Shown: piece after piece, positions 8,299 to 16,708 of the stretch | How positions within the stretch are numbered: the first letter of the stretch is position 1 | How the letters are laid out: each line of letters begins with the position of its first letter | Assembly (NCBI GenBank): GCA_947449735.1 | Contig: CANFTB010000034.1 | Span: 1 to 52,895, forward strand | Length of the DNA stretch: 52,895 nucleotides | Direction: 5' to 3' | From: Chthoniobacteraceae bacterium | GTDB taxonomy: Bacteria; Verrucomicrobiota; Verrucomicrobiia; Chthoniobacterales; Chthoniobacteraceae | The notes under the pieces: model-generated | What the model saw: only the letters and a program-made list of their open reading frames with translations | Told to the model about the DNA's origin: nothing | Database searches by the model: none | Translations under genes and position numbers: made by a program

Positions 8299-9078
8299 CT
8301 ACAGCAACCAAAGGAGAGCGACCCCGGCGACGATGCGGTAGATGCCGAAGCCGGTGAAGGAATGCGTCTGAACAAAGCGCAGGAGCCACTTAACCGTGGC
8401 AAAAGACACCACGCTGGCAACGGCAGTCGCGAGCAGAAGCAGCGACCAGTTCTCGTCGGTGCCGTGCTTGAGGGCCTTGGCAGTTTCCAGGGCGCCGGCC
8501 GCGAGCATGGTGGGGATTCCCACCAAAAACGAGAATTCCGTGGCCACCGCGCGGGAGGATCCGGAGAGCATGGACACCATGATGGTTGTTCCCGAGCGGG
8601 ATGCACCCGGGAACGCCGCCGCCACGAGCTGGGCGAATCCGACTGCGATCGTCGTTCTCCAGGAGTTTGATGCGGCGAGCGGTTTGTCGCGCAGAACGCG
8701 CTCTACGAGAATGAAGACGATGCCGCCGACGATGAGCGCCCACGCCACCGGTGCGGTGTCCTTTGGAAGTTGGAGGCCCAGTTTTTTAAGGAGAACACCT
8801 CCAATACCGGTGATCGCAAAAGCGGCGCCGATCATCGCCCACAACAGGCGGCTTGCAGGTTCTTGAATTCTCGCGAGTTGAGCGAGTCGTTCTTTGAACA
8901 AGGGAAGCACGGCCAGCACCGCGCCCGACTGGATCACGACGTTGAAAAGGTCGCTTTGACGCGGCAGCCAGTGTTCCACGATCAGCAGGTGACCCGTGGA
9001 TGAAACGGGGAGGAACTCTGTTAATCCCTCGACCGCGCCAAGAAGCACGGCGGTAAGCCAGTTGGGTAATTCCACCAT
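8299..9078 (-). CDS. uppP: Undecaprenyl-diphosphatase
   Basis: An integral membrane phosphatase (BacA family) that recycles undecaprenyl diphosphate to the monophosphate carrier used for peptidoglycan. Both family signatures are present: EGLTEFLPVSSTGHL near the N-terminus and PGASRSGTTI in the middle. About seven or eight hydrophobic segments span its 259 residues, a normal length. The stop is only 14 bp from the TTG start proposed for the rsmA fusion downstream, so the two are probably co-transcribed. Confidence 0.96.
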   Translation of the reverse strand: MVELPNWLTAVLLGAVEGLTEFLPVSSTGHLLIVEHWLPRQSDLFNVVIQSGAVLAVLPLFKERLAQLARIQEPASRLLWAMIGAAFAITGIGGVLLKKLGLQLPKDTAPVAWALIVGGIVFILVERVLRDKPLAASNSWRTTIAVGFAQLVAAAFPGASRSGTTIMVSMLSGSSRAVATEFSFLVGIPTMLAAGALETAKALKHGTDENWSLLLLATAVASVVSFATVKWLLRFVQTHSFTGFGIYRIVAGVALLWLL

Positions 9079-9183
9079 GAAGCCTTGATTGAGGAATCGG
9101 ACGGGAGAGGTGCCGTCCGTTGCTTCCGGGCAGGCGCTTTGCGGAGCGGCCCCTCGGAAAAGTGGTGTAACGGTGGTGAAATA

Positions 9184-9560
<377 letters not shown>

Positions 9561-9608
9561 GCTCTCTGAAAGGGGAAGGCCTGCAGGAGGGCTCCGCGGC
9601 GTCGCGGG

Positions 9609-10424
9609 CTACAAGACACCCCTCTTTGGGGGAGTCACTTCCAGCCTGTACCTTCCTGCGCGGCTGCTCAGCTTGAGAGGGGATTCGAACACCCGTTCGA
9701 GTACGCTCGAGCGCAGTGTTTCCCGGATGGGACCGCAGGCAGCGTTAGTGCCCCGGCGAAGCAGGAGCGCATGCGAGAAGCCGGGGACGATTTCCTCGAC
9801 GTGATGGGTCACGAGAACGACCGAGGGAGCTGCTTTGCGCGCTAGAAGGCGCTGGATGAATGCGAGAAATCCCTCGCGGGCAACGGGGTCCAGTCCTGCG
9901 CACGGCTCGTCCAGAACGAGAAGGCGGGGGGACCGGATCAGCGCGCGGGCGATCAGGACGCGCTGCCGCTCGCCCATACTCAAGACCTGCCAGGGGCGTT
10001 CCGCGAGGTGCTCGGCTTCGACTTTTGAAAGCCAGAGGCGGGCTTCCTCCATTTCCGCCCGTGATACATGAGCCCAGAGTCCGATGCCGCCGTTTCTGCC
10101 GGTTAAAACGGTCCAGGCAGCGGGTTCCTCCGGCGGAACCATTGCGGCGATCGCGGAGGAAACGATGCCCAGATGCGTGCGAATATCCCGCCAGTCGCTT
10201 TCACCGAAGCGCTCTCCCAGCACATCGCATTCGCCGGCCGTTGGCGCCAGATAGCCGCCCAAAACCGAAAGCAGGGACGACTTGCCCGAGCCGTTCGGAC
10301 CCAGGATGACCCAGTGTTCCCCCGGATGGACGGTCCACGACAGCTTGGAGAGAATGTTGGTTCCCTCGCGGACGACGCGCAGGTTTTGGATGTTTAGAAT
10401 GGGGATTTGGTGGCCGAGATGCAT
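9609..10424 (-). CDS. ABC transporter ATP-binding protein (ModF/YlmA-like)
   Basis: A single ATPase domain: Walker A LGPNGSGKSSLL, Q-loop region near GIVSSAIA, signature LSMGERQR, Walker B LLVLDEP, and a switch His in VTHHVEEI. The sequence around GEHWVILGPNGSGKS and the HHVEEI ending resemble the stand-alone ATPases YlmA and ModF. No permease or binding-protein gene is next to it, so the substrate and even a transport role are unknown. It is divergent from the bactofilin gene. The first residues (MHLGHQ) are the only start that gives a complete first strand. Confidence 0.88.
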   Translation of the reverse strand: MHLGHQIPILNIQNLRVVREGTNILSKLSWTVHPGEHWVILGPNGSGKSSLLSVLGGYLAPTAGECDVLGERFGESDWRDIRTHLGIVSSAIAAMVPPEEPAAWTVLTGRNGGIGLWAHVSRAEMEEARLWLSKVEAEHLAERPWQVLSMGERQRVLIARALIRSPRLLVLDEPCAGLDPVAREGFLAFIQRLLARKAAPSVVLVTHHVEEIVPGFSHALLLRRGTNAACGPIRETLRSSVLERVFESPLKLSSRAGRYRLEVTPPKRGVL

Positions 10425-10532
10425 GGGAGTTAGAAGAGGGTTCTACGCGGGGCTCTTAAAAGGTGGATGCCGCAAGGGATTGTGTGTGGGAAGCTCCGGG
10501 GTGCTTTTTTCCACAAAATATTGAGGTCTGCG

Positions 10533-10560
10533 TTGACTCAAACCTTTCCGCGCCTAAATT
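10533..10560 (+). promoter_or_regulatory. Candidate sigma-70 type promoter
   Basis: TTGACT (10533-10538), 16 bp, TAAATT (10555-10560). It points toward the bactofilin gene, but an intrinsic terminator stands between them. Confidence 0.5.
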
Positions 10561-10643
10561 TCACGCGGTGGCGCTGCTGTTTCCGTAAATCGGAGGGCGG
10601 TGTCCAACCGGATCTCCAGTCCTTCCCTGTTTTTGCCTGGAAG

Positions 10644-10668
10644 CGTCTTTGTTTTGAAGACGTTTTTT
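10644..10668 (+). terminator. Intrinsic terminator inside the bactofilin leader
   Basis: CGTCTT (10644-10649) pairs with AAGACG (10657-10662), followed at once by six T (10663-10668). There is no plus-strand gene upstream for it to terminate, so it either ends a small RNA or attenuates the bactofilin transcript. Confidence 0.6.
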
Positions 10669-10762
10669 CAGGGAGAACTCCGGGAAGGCGAAAGGACCCG
10701 TCTTTGCTGAGCAGATCCCCACAACCACTCCAACCACATCCCAAACTCAACACCCTGAAATC

Positions 10763-11179
10763 ATGTCCGACAACGCTCTGCCTCCCAACACCAAAAACAT
10801 CCTCGCCTCGGATGTGGAGATCAAAGGATCAATCAAGTTCCAGAATGATCTGACGATCGACGGCAAGGTCGAAGGTGAAATCATCAGCCCCGGCACGCTC
10901 ACCGTGGGTGAAAACGCCGAGATCCGCGGCGAAATCAAAACAAAGGGTGTCACCGTCCTCGGCAAGGTGCATGGCAACATCACTGTTGAAGAGCGGTGCG
11001 AACTGAAGAGCCACGCTGTTCTCCACGGCGACCTCAAGGCAGCGCGTCTGGTGATCGAAGACGGCGCCACTTTCGTTGGTAAGTCCGAAGTGACTCCGAA
11101 CCGGATCGCGATGAAGCAGCCTGAAATTGTGCGGGCTCCTGAAGTGCGTCCCGCGGTCGGCGGCGCGCCCCGCCCCTAG
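10763..11179 (+). CDS. Bactofilin
   Basis: A 138-residue cytoskeletal protein of the bactofilin (DUF583) family, which self-assembles into filaments and often localises cell-wall enzymes. The core from about residue 12 to 115 is a right-handed beta-helix made of short repeats such as VEIKGSIKF, LTIDGKVEGEI, LTVGENAEIRGEI and VTVLGKVHGNI. Short disordered tails flank it, with a Pro-rich C-terminus. A second bactofilin follows 59 bp downstream on the same strand. Initiation seems independent of a Shine-Dalgarno sequence (A/C-rich leader). Confidence 0.94.
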   Translation: MSDNALPPNTKNILASDVEIKGSIKFQNDLTIDGKVEGEIISPGTLTVGENAEIRGEIKTKGVTVLGKVHGNITVEERCELKSHAVLHGDLKAARLVIEDGATFVGKSEVTPNRIAMKQPEIVRAPEVRPAVGGAPRP

Positions 11180-11238
11180 TTTCAAGCGGTTCCAACCCGG
11201 CGGGGGCCTGAAGCTTCCGCCAACATTGCCCGGCCTCT

Positions 11239-12156
11239 GTGGCCACTCCACGCAATCTTCCCACCGACAAGATCGGCGCCGATTGTCCGCAATGTGGGTT
11301 CAGCCAGCTCGAGCCAGCTAGCGCTAGAAGTACTTTTTGTCGGCAGTGCGGCCAGCACTACTCGATCGAAAAGCTTCTGGCGAAAGAGGCTGCGTCCTTA
11401 AAGGACCCTTCGTTTTTCGACAAGGTTGGCAGGTGGTTTTCGAGGGATAAAACCCGCGTGATCACCTGTTTCAGTTGCCGAGAGAAGCAGGAGGTTCCTT
11501 CGGATGCGCAATCGAGCCTGTGCCCGCAGTGCGGTTCGTACATCGACATTCGCGATTTCAGGATCGCGGGTCCCTTCGCGCGCTCGATCCAGACCCAGGG
11601 CCTCGTCCATCTGTCTCCTGACGCGGACGTTGCCTGCAACCGAATCTTGTGCGGCAGCGTGCGAATCGAGGGGCGCTTTCGGGGGCGAATCCTCTGCACG
11701 GGGCAGGCGAACGTCAAACTCGCCGGCCAGTACGAGGGTGAGGTGGACGCGGATGTGCTGGAGATCCATGCCAAGTCGAATGTCGAGTTTCTCGCCCCGG
11801 TTTATGGGCAGATTGTCGAGATCGATGGGCGTGCAAGGGGAACGGTTTGCGCGGGGAAAGTCGTGATCAGTAAAAAAGGAAGCCTTGAAGGTACTGTTTA
11901 CGCCCGAGCGATCACTGTTGAAAAGGGAGGCGTCTTTTCGGGAAGCCTTATCATCGGGCAGGAGTTGCCTCCGGAGTTAAAGCGTTCGGATGAGCGGACT
12001 TGGTTTGCCTCGGGTGGGCATCCCGGGGGGCAGACTTTGCCTGCCGAGGATTTCGGAGACCTGCCTCCAACGCCCATGGAGCCGGGTATGGATGAAGAGA
12101 CCCTCCACCATCCGCAGCTGGAAATACAGCTGCGCCGGCCGCGCCGCCGGAAATAG
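11239..12156 (+). CDS. Bactofilin with two N-terminal zinc ribbons
   Basis: The 305-residue protein starts with two zinc-ribbon motifs of equal spacing: CPQC (C16, C19) with CRQC (C34, C37), and CFSC (C77, C80) with CPQC (C95, C98), each pair of CxxC knuckles separated by 14 residues. From about residue 107 to 235 it has bactofilin-type beta-helix repeats (VRIEGRFRGRI, VKLAGQYEGEV, VVISKKGSLEGTV, ITVEKGGVFSGSL). A Pro-rich tail ends in a strongly basic RRPRRRK. The start is GTG at 11239. Pairing with a plain bactofilin suggests co-assembly, with the ribbons and basic tail as possible nucleic-acid or partner contacts; that part is inference. Confidence 0.85.
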   Translation: MATPRNLPTDKIGADCPQCGFSQLEPASARSTFCRQCGQHYSIEKLLAKEAASLKDPSFFDKVGRWFSRDKTRVITCFSCREKQEVPSDAQSSLCPQCGSYIDIRDFRIAGPFARSIQTQGLVHLSPDADVACNRILCGSVRIEGRFRGRILCTGQANVKLAGQYEGEVDADVLEIHAKSNVEFLAPVYGQIVEIDGRARGTVCAGKVVISKKGSLEGTVYARAITVEKGGVFSGSLIIGQELPPELKRSDERTWFASGGHPGGQTLPAEDFGDLPPTPMEPGMDEETLHHPQLEIQLRRPRRRK

Positions 12157-12270
12157 GCGCAAGTTTGAAAGCACGTGCGGCGGCTGCCATTGCTTGGCCG
12201 GCGCCTCAAAGGTGGCTTTCAGTGGAAAGGGGTGCTTCCCTTTCCGTTTTTTATTGAAGGAGCGTGCGGC

Positions 12271-13083
12271 CTACTTGGCTTCCACCGGCTTTGCTGGCGC
12301 CGGAGTTTCGGCTGGAACCGGAGCGGGTTTCAGTGCCGGCGCTGGAGCTGGAGCTGGAGCTGGAGCTGGAGCTGGAGCTGGAGCTGGAGCTGGAGCTGGA
12401 GCTGGAGCTGGAGCTGGAGCTGGAGCTGCGCCGGTAGCCGGGGCTGCCATCACAGGTTGGACGAGCGGGGCTAGCTGTTGGGCCTCCTGGAGCGCCTCGT
12501 TGGCGAAGCTCGAGGTCGGAAACTGGTTTTGAAGGCTTTCGTAACCTGCCTTTGCCTCCTCAGGCTTGTTCTGGGATTTCAGAATGCGGGCGATGCGCAA
12601 AAGCGCGGCAGGCGAGGAAACTCCGCGGGGTTCAAGCGAAACCAGGAGGCGGTAGGCGGAGAGGGCTTCCTCCTGCTTTCCCTGAAGCTCGAGGGCCGCG
12701 GCAATGCCCATGTGCGCTGCGTGCGTCAACGGATGATTCGGATACTGAACCAGAAAATCTTTGAGGGTTTTGATCGAATCATCGAGCTGCCCCGCTGTGC
12801 GCTGCTTCGCCGCAAGCAGCAGAGTAGCGTTTCCAGCGGATGGCATGCCCTTGTGCTCCTTTGCAAAGGCCGCCAGTTCCTCCGGGGTCTTCGCCAGTGC
12901 AAAGGCTTCCGCGGCAGCCTGATTCTTGCGGTAGGTTGTCCATTCCATCAGCGCGTAGCCGACCAGTGCTGCAACAACGACCGTCGCGGTGTTGCGGATC
13001 GTGGACTTGTAGCGGATCCAGAACTCGAGGGGATCAAAACCTTCGTCTGCGCGTGGGGCGGGGGAAGAGGGAGTGTCGGACAT
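12271..13083 (-). CDS. Membrane-anchored TPR-like protein with Ala-Pro tail
   Basis: 270 residues: a short cytoplasmic start, one membrane helix (about 33-48, TATVVVAALVGYALMEW), then helical repeats of the tetratricopeptide type (LKDFLVQYPNHPLTHAAHMGIAAAL, EEALSAYRLLVSLEP, EEAKAGYESLQNQFP). The layout resembles YfgM/TolA-binding style periplasmic TPR proteins. The C-terminal 60 residues are almost only Ala and Pro, encoded by a hexanucleotide repeat. It is downstream of the hexapeptide-repeat gene on the same strand, 56 bp away. Function is not known. Confidence 0.8.
   Translation of the reverse strand: MSDTPSSPAPRADEGFDPLEFWIRYKSTIRNTATVVVAALVGYALMEWTTYRKNQAAAEAFALAKTPEELAAFAKEHKGMPSAGNATLLLAAKQRTAGQLDDSIKTLKDFLVQYPNHPLTHAAHMGIAAALELQGKQEEALSAYRLLVSLEPRGVSSPAALLRIARILKSQNKPEEAKAGYESLQNQFPTSSFANEALQEAQQLAPLVQPVMAAPATGAAPAPAPAPAPAPAPAPAPAPAPAPAPAPAPALKPAPVPAETPAPAKPVEAK
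12341..12428. repeat. Hexanucleotide microsatellite (GCTGGA), about 14.5 copies
   Basis: An unbroken run of the 6-bp unit GCTGGA on the plus strand. On the coding (minus) strand it encodes alternating Ala-Pro. Each copy adds or removes two residues without changing frame, so length polymorphism between strains is likely. Confidence 0.97.
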
Positions 13084-13139
13084 GGAAGTGGAAAGGTTGG
13101 TGCGGTGCTTCTAAAAGGTGGAAAGAGCGTGAGGGGGCC

Positions 13140-13829
13140 TCAGGCGCGGCGTTCAACAATCTGCTGCGTCTGTATGTGTTTAACCGTCGAACTCGCAGGA
13201 AGAAAGCCTCTCCACTGGGTTCCCGGGTAGAGCATCGAGTTGCGGCCGATCAGCGAACCCGGGTTGAGGACGGAATTGCAGCCGATTTCAGCCCGGTCTC
13301 CAATCACCGCTCCGAACTTGCGCAGCCCGGTCGGCGTGAACGTGCCGTCGCCATTGGAGACGACCACCTCGGAATGGTCCAGACGCACGTTGGAGAGAAT
13401 CGCCCCGGCTCCGAGATGGGCGCGGAATCCCAGAATGGAGTCTCCGACGTAGTTGAAGTGCGGCACCTGCGCCTCGTCGAAAATGATAGAGTTTTTAAAT
13501 TCGCAGGAGTTTCCAAGGACGCAGCCCGAGCCGACGATCACGTTTTCACGGATGTAGCATCCGTTTCGGATTTCGCATCCTTCCCCGATCCATGCGGGTC
13601 CCTTGATCATGGCTCCCTGTTCGACCACGGTGCCGGCGCCGATGAATACGGCCCCGCTGATGAACGGCTTGCCGATGAGGCGGGCGTGGATTCCCGGCTT
13701 CAGCCTGAATTGAAGGTAGCTGCTGATCTGGGAGAGGGCGTCCCAAACGTGCACCGCATTTTCAAAGAGCATGCGATGCTCAGAGTGCTGAAGATCTAGA
13801 AAGGACTCTGGGCTGTAAGGGGAGGACAT
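13140..13829 (-). CDS. Hexapeptide-repeat (left-handed beta-helix) protein, GlmU-C-like
   Basis: 229 residues dominated by hexapeptide repeats (FIGAGTVVEQGAMI, WIGEGCEIRNGCYIRENVIVGSGCVLGNSCEF, AVIGDRAEIGCNSVLNPGSLIGRNSML). The run ENVIVGSGCVLGNSCEFKNSI followed by FNYVGDSILGFRAHLGAG resembles the acetyltransferase half of GlmU and related sugar-nucleotide proteins. The pyrophosphorylase half is absent, so this is either a stand-alone acetyltransferase or a related transferase; the substrate cannot be read from the sequence. It lies downstream of cysS on the same strand. Confidence 0.8.
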   Translation of the reverse strand: MSSPYSPESFLDLQHSEHRMLFENAVHVWDALSQISSYLQFRLKPGIHARLIGKPFISGAVFIGAGTVVEQGAMIKGPAWIGEGCEIRNGCYIRENVIVGSGCVLGNSCEFKNSIIFDEAQVPHFNYVGDSILGFRAHLGAGAILSNVRLDHSEVVVSNGDGTFTPTGLRKFGAVIGDRAEIGCNSVLNPGSLIGRNSMLYPGTQWRGFLPASSTVKHIQTQQIVERRA

Positions 13830-13914
13830 CTCGGTTCTTTAAAAAGGAAGGGGTGGCGGACCCGGGAATTTGAAGGAGTTTCCGGCGAAAAACACGATAA
13901 AAACGGCGTTGGCT

Positions 13915-15318
13915 TTAAAGGCGCGTCAGCTGCGCCCCCTGCTTCGTATCCTTGACCTGCCAGCCGGCCTCGGCGATTGCGTCGCGCAGGGTGTCGGACT
14001 GCGCCCAGTTTTTTGCGGCCCGGGCCGCCTGCCTTTCCTCCACCAGCGCCAGCACGGCGGCGGGAACGGTGGTGCTTTCGGCATCCATTTCCAGAATCGA
14101 GTTCAGGACCTGAAATTCGGCAAGCGTGCCGGCAGCCTCTGCGGGGGAAACGCCTCCGGAGTCCATCGCGCGGTTTGATTCGCGGATCCAGTCGAACAGG
14201 TTTCCAAGCGCCGCTGAGATGTTGAGGTCGTCGTCGAGCGCCTGAAGAAAGCCCTCCTTTGCTTGAGCCGCTCCCTCCTGCTGCGCCGGGGCGCAGCCTG
14301 ATGCGAGCGTCTGCAGTCGTTCGACCCAGGCGTCGATGCGGCCCAGCGCCGTGCGGGCTGCATCCAGTCCGGCGATTGTAAAATTCAGCGGCAGGCGGTA
14401 GTGCACGCTCAGCAGCACGTAGCGGATTTCCCTGCCGGTGTATCCTTTGGCGAGCAGATCGCGAAGTGTATAGAAGTTACCGAGCGATTTGCTCATCTTT
14501 TGCCCTTCCACCATCAGATGGGCGCAATGTAGCCAGTAGCGCGAAAAGTGTTTGCCGGTGAAACACTCCGACTGGGCGATCTCGGCTTCGTGGTGCGGGA
14601 AGATGTTGTCCACGCCGCCGCAATGGATGTCCAACTGGGGCCCGAGTAGGGCGGTCGCCATGGCGCTACACTCAATGTGCCAGCCCGGGCGCCCGCGGCC
14701 CCAGGGACTTTCCCACCAAACGTCCCCGTCCCCCGGCGTCCATGCCTTCCACAGGGCGAAATCTCCTACCGCTTCTTTTTCGTACTCGTCGCTGCTGATG
14801 CGTCCGGAGGGACGCAGTTCGTCCAGGTTCAGGTGCGCCAGTTGGCCATAGCGAGGAAAGCGGGAGATGCGGAAGTAGAGCGAGCCATCCTCAGCCTTGT
14901 AGGCGATGTCGGCAGCCTCCAAGCCCTGGATCATCTCGATCATCCTCGCTATGTATTCGGGGGCTGTGGCCGCGGGGTAATGGGAGGCAGGCTTGATTCT
15001 GAGGGTCTTGATGTCCTCAAAGAACGCCGTTTTGAAGGTCTGCGTATAGTCGGCTAGGGGAACGCCATGGTGCCTGCAGCCCGAGATCGTTTTGTCGTCG
15101 ACGTCGGTGAGGTTCATCACCCGATCCACCTCATAGCCTCGGGCCTCCAGATGGCGCTGTAGAAGGTCCTCAAATATGTAGGCCCGGAAGTTGCCGATGT
15201 GCGCGTAGTTGTAAACGGTCGGTCCGCATGTGTACATCTTCACCCTCCGTCCCTCGGGGTCCAAGGGGGCGAATTCTTCGATGCTTCGGGAGGCGGTGTT
15301 TAACAGGCGCACTGGCAT
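13915..15318 (-). CDS. cysS: Cysteinyl-tRNA synthetase
   Basis: Charges tRNA-Cys. A class I synthetase of 467 residues, a normal length, with the HIGH-type motif HIGN (40-43), the zinc ligand in YTCGPTVYNYAH (C31), further zinc-site residues in WHIECSAM and HHEAEIAQ, and KMSKS in EGQKMSKSLGNFYT. The C-terminal helical domain ends in a short anticodon-binding stretch. It lies 45 bp downstream of ispF in a long minus-strand gene block. Confidence 0.97.
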   Translation of the reverse strand: MPVRLLNTASRSIEEFAPLDPEGRRVKMYTCGPTVYNYAHIGNFRAYIFEDLLQRHLEARGYEVDRVMNLTDVDDKTISGCRHHGVPLADYTQTFKTAFFEDIKTLRIKPASHYPAATAPEYIARMIEMIQGLEAADIAYKAEDGSLYFRISRFPRYGQLAHLNLDELRPSGRISSDEYEKEAVGDFALWKAWTPGDGDVWWESPWGRGRPGWHIECSAMATALLGPQLDIHCGGVDNIFPHHEAEIAQSECFTGKHFSRYWLHCAHLMVEGQKMSKSLGNFYTLRDLLAKGYTGREIRYVLLSVHYRLPLNFTIAGLDAARTALGRIDAWVERLQTLASGCAPAQQEGAAQAKEGFLQALDDDLNISAALGNLFDWIRESNRAMDSGGVSPAEAAGTLAEFQVLNSILEMDAESTTVPAAVLALVEERQAARAAKNWAQSDTLRDAIAEAGWQVKDTKQGAQLTRL

Positions 15319-15363
15319 GGCGGGGATGTGTAAATCGGTGCTGGAAATGTGGCGTTGCCGGGA

Positions 15364-15849
15364 TCAGGCGTCGGGGATGAGGACGGTGGCCACTGCGAGT
15401 GCAGCAATGCCCTCCTTGCGGCCGACAAACCCCATGCTCTCGTTGGTGGTGGCCTTGACGCCGATCCGCGCGGGCGGCAACCCCAGAACTTCGCCCAGTC
15501 GCACGCGCATGGCCTCCACGTGGGGACCCACTTTCGGAGCCTCGGCGATCAGAGAGCTGTCGATGTTGAGCAGGCGCGCGCCATGCGACTTGATGATGAC
15601 CATCACCCTGCGCAGCAGCTCCAGTGAGCTGATGCCCCGGAGGGACGCGTCCGTGTTGGGAAAATGATGTCCGATGTCTTTTTCGCCCACCGCGCCAAGA
15701 ACAGCGTCCGCAATCGCATGGCACAGAACGTCCGCGTCGGAGTGGCCGTCGAGGCCCATTTCCGAGGGGATTTCAACTCCCCCCAGAACGAGGGGCCGGC
15801 CGGCGCAAAAGCGGTGGACGTCGTAACCGATTCCCGTCAAGGGGATCAT
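15364..15849 (-). CDS. ispF: 2-C-methyl-D-erythritol 2,4-cyclodiphosphate synthase
   Basis: Cyclises CDP-methylerythritol phosphate in the MEP pathway to isoprenoids. Metal ligands fall at D10, H12 (GYDVHRF) and H44 (DADVLCHAIADAVLGA), two residues offset from the E. coli enzyme. FPNTD and AEAPKV are also present. The ATG at 15849 is chosen because GGAGG lies 7 bases ahead of it, one of few clear Shine-Dalgarno sequences in this window; an ATG at 15870 overlapping the suhB stop would add 7 residues. ispD, dxs and ispA of the same pathway are elsewhere in the window. Confidence 0.96.
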   Translation of the reverse strand: MIPLTGIGYDVHRFCAGRPLVLGGVEIPSEMGLDGHSDADVLCHAIADAVLGAVGEKDIGHHFPNTDASLRGISSLELLRRVMVIIKSHGARLLNIDSSLIAEAPKVGPHVEAMRVRLGEVLGLPPARIGVKATTNESMGFVGRKEGIAALAVATVLIPDA

Positions 15850-15866
15850 GGATGAACCTCCGGTGC

Positions 15867-16634
15867 TCATTCGAGGCAGATGTCCATGCGGCCGTTCCAA
15901 GCCCGGACGCTGATTTTGTCCGGGTTGTCCTGGCGAGGAACGGACTCAAAGCGTCCTCCGGCGGACTCGACGAGCAGCTGGCCTGCGGCCACGTCCCATA
16001 GGTTGACTGATTGTTCGATGTAGGCGTCGAGCCGTCCGCACGCCACATAGGCGAGGTCGAGGGCTGCGCTTCCCATGAGCCGGCACTTGCGGACGCGGTG
16101 GACGTACTTTTCCAGAATGACGGTCGCCTGCTTGGCGACATCCGGGGACTTGGACATCCCGACGGAGACGATCGCATCGGAGAGCTTTTCCCGCCGGCTC
16201 ACGGACATGGGCTGGCCGTTGAGTTTTGGCGTCCCGCCGCGCTCGACTTCCCAGAGCTCGTCGCGCATCGGATCGTAGATGACCCCAACGACGATGACCC
16301 CCTTGTGTCGGAGTGCGATCGAGATGCAAAAGTGCGGGATGGAGTAGAAGTAGTTTACGGTGCCGTCGATTGGGTCGACGATCCACTGCCACTCGCTGTC
16401 CTGGTTTCCGGCGATGCCTTCCTCCCCGTAGAGGGCGTGTTCCGGGAAGGCTTTGAGGAGGGCCTCGGTGATTTGCTCCTGACACTGGGTGTCGAGGTCG
16501 AGCTTGATGTCATGCGCCAGCATTTCGGAAACATCCAGCGGGCGGCCGAAGTGAGACTTGAGCAGTTGTCCGGCGGCGCGTGCAGCTGAAATGGCTGCGG
16601 CCAAGTGGGCTGGGTTCGGTTGAGTGTCTGTCAT
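15867..16634 (-). CDS. suhB: Inositol monophosphatase family protein
   Basis: A Mg-dependent sugar or inositol phosphatase of 255 residues. The metal-site signatures are present: GEEG (70-73), the DPIDGTVNYFYSIP motif at about 87-100, and the C-terminal WDVAAGQLLVESAGG. The true substrate in this family is hard to predict (myo-inositol 1-phosphate, sugar phosphates or PAP), and SuhB also has regulatory roles in other bacteria. The ATG at 16634 matches the family N-terminus; the frame stays open far upstream but overlaps coaC in another frame. Confidence 0.92.
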   Translation of the reverse strand: MTDTQPNPAHLAAAISAARAAGQLLKSHFGRPLDVSEMLAHDIKLDLDTQCQEQITEALLKAFPEHALYGEEGIAGNQDSEWQWIVDPIDGTVNYFYSIPHFCISIALRHKGVIVVGVIYDPMRDELWEVERGGTPKLNGQPMSVSRREKLSDAIVSVGMSKSPDVAKQATVILEKYVHRVRKCRLMGSAALDLAYVACGRLDAYIEQSVNLWDVAAGQLLVESAGGRFESVPRQDNPDKISVRAWNGRMDICLE

Positions 16635-16708
16635 TTGAGGTATAAAGCGGTAGGTAGTCGTTCGGGGCCTGTGATGAAATGAGCCTCTCCAGAGTGGAGC
16701 CGCTGCGG

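Larger units (their letters stand above)
10425..10762 (+). other. 338-bp intergenic region with promoter and terminator
   Basis: No convincing gene. It holds a plus-strand promoter candidate at 10533-10560 and an intrinsic terminator at 10644-10668, leaving about 100 transcribed bases between them, and then a further 94 bp to the bactofilin start. The last bases before the ATG are A/C-rich with no Shine-Dalgarno sequence. Confidence 0.6.

Noticed and set aside
12341..12428. CRISPR or mobile-element repeat
   Set aside because: A simple 6-bp microsatellite without spacers, inside a coding frame.
12840..13799. Plus-strand open frame of 319 codons
   Set aside because: It spans two clear minus-strand genes (TPR protein and hexapeptide-repeat protein) and the gap between them, and its composition is Arg/Ser-rich shadow sequence.
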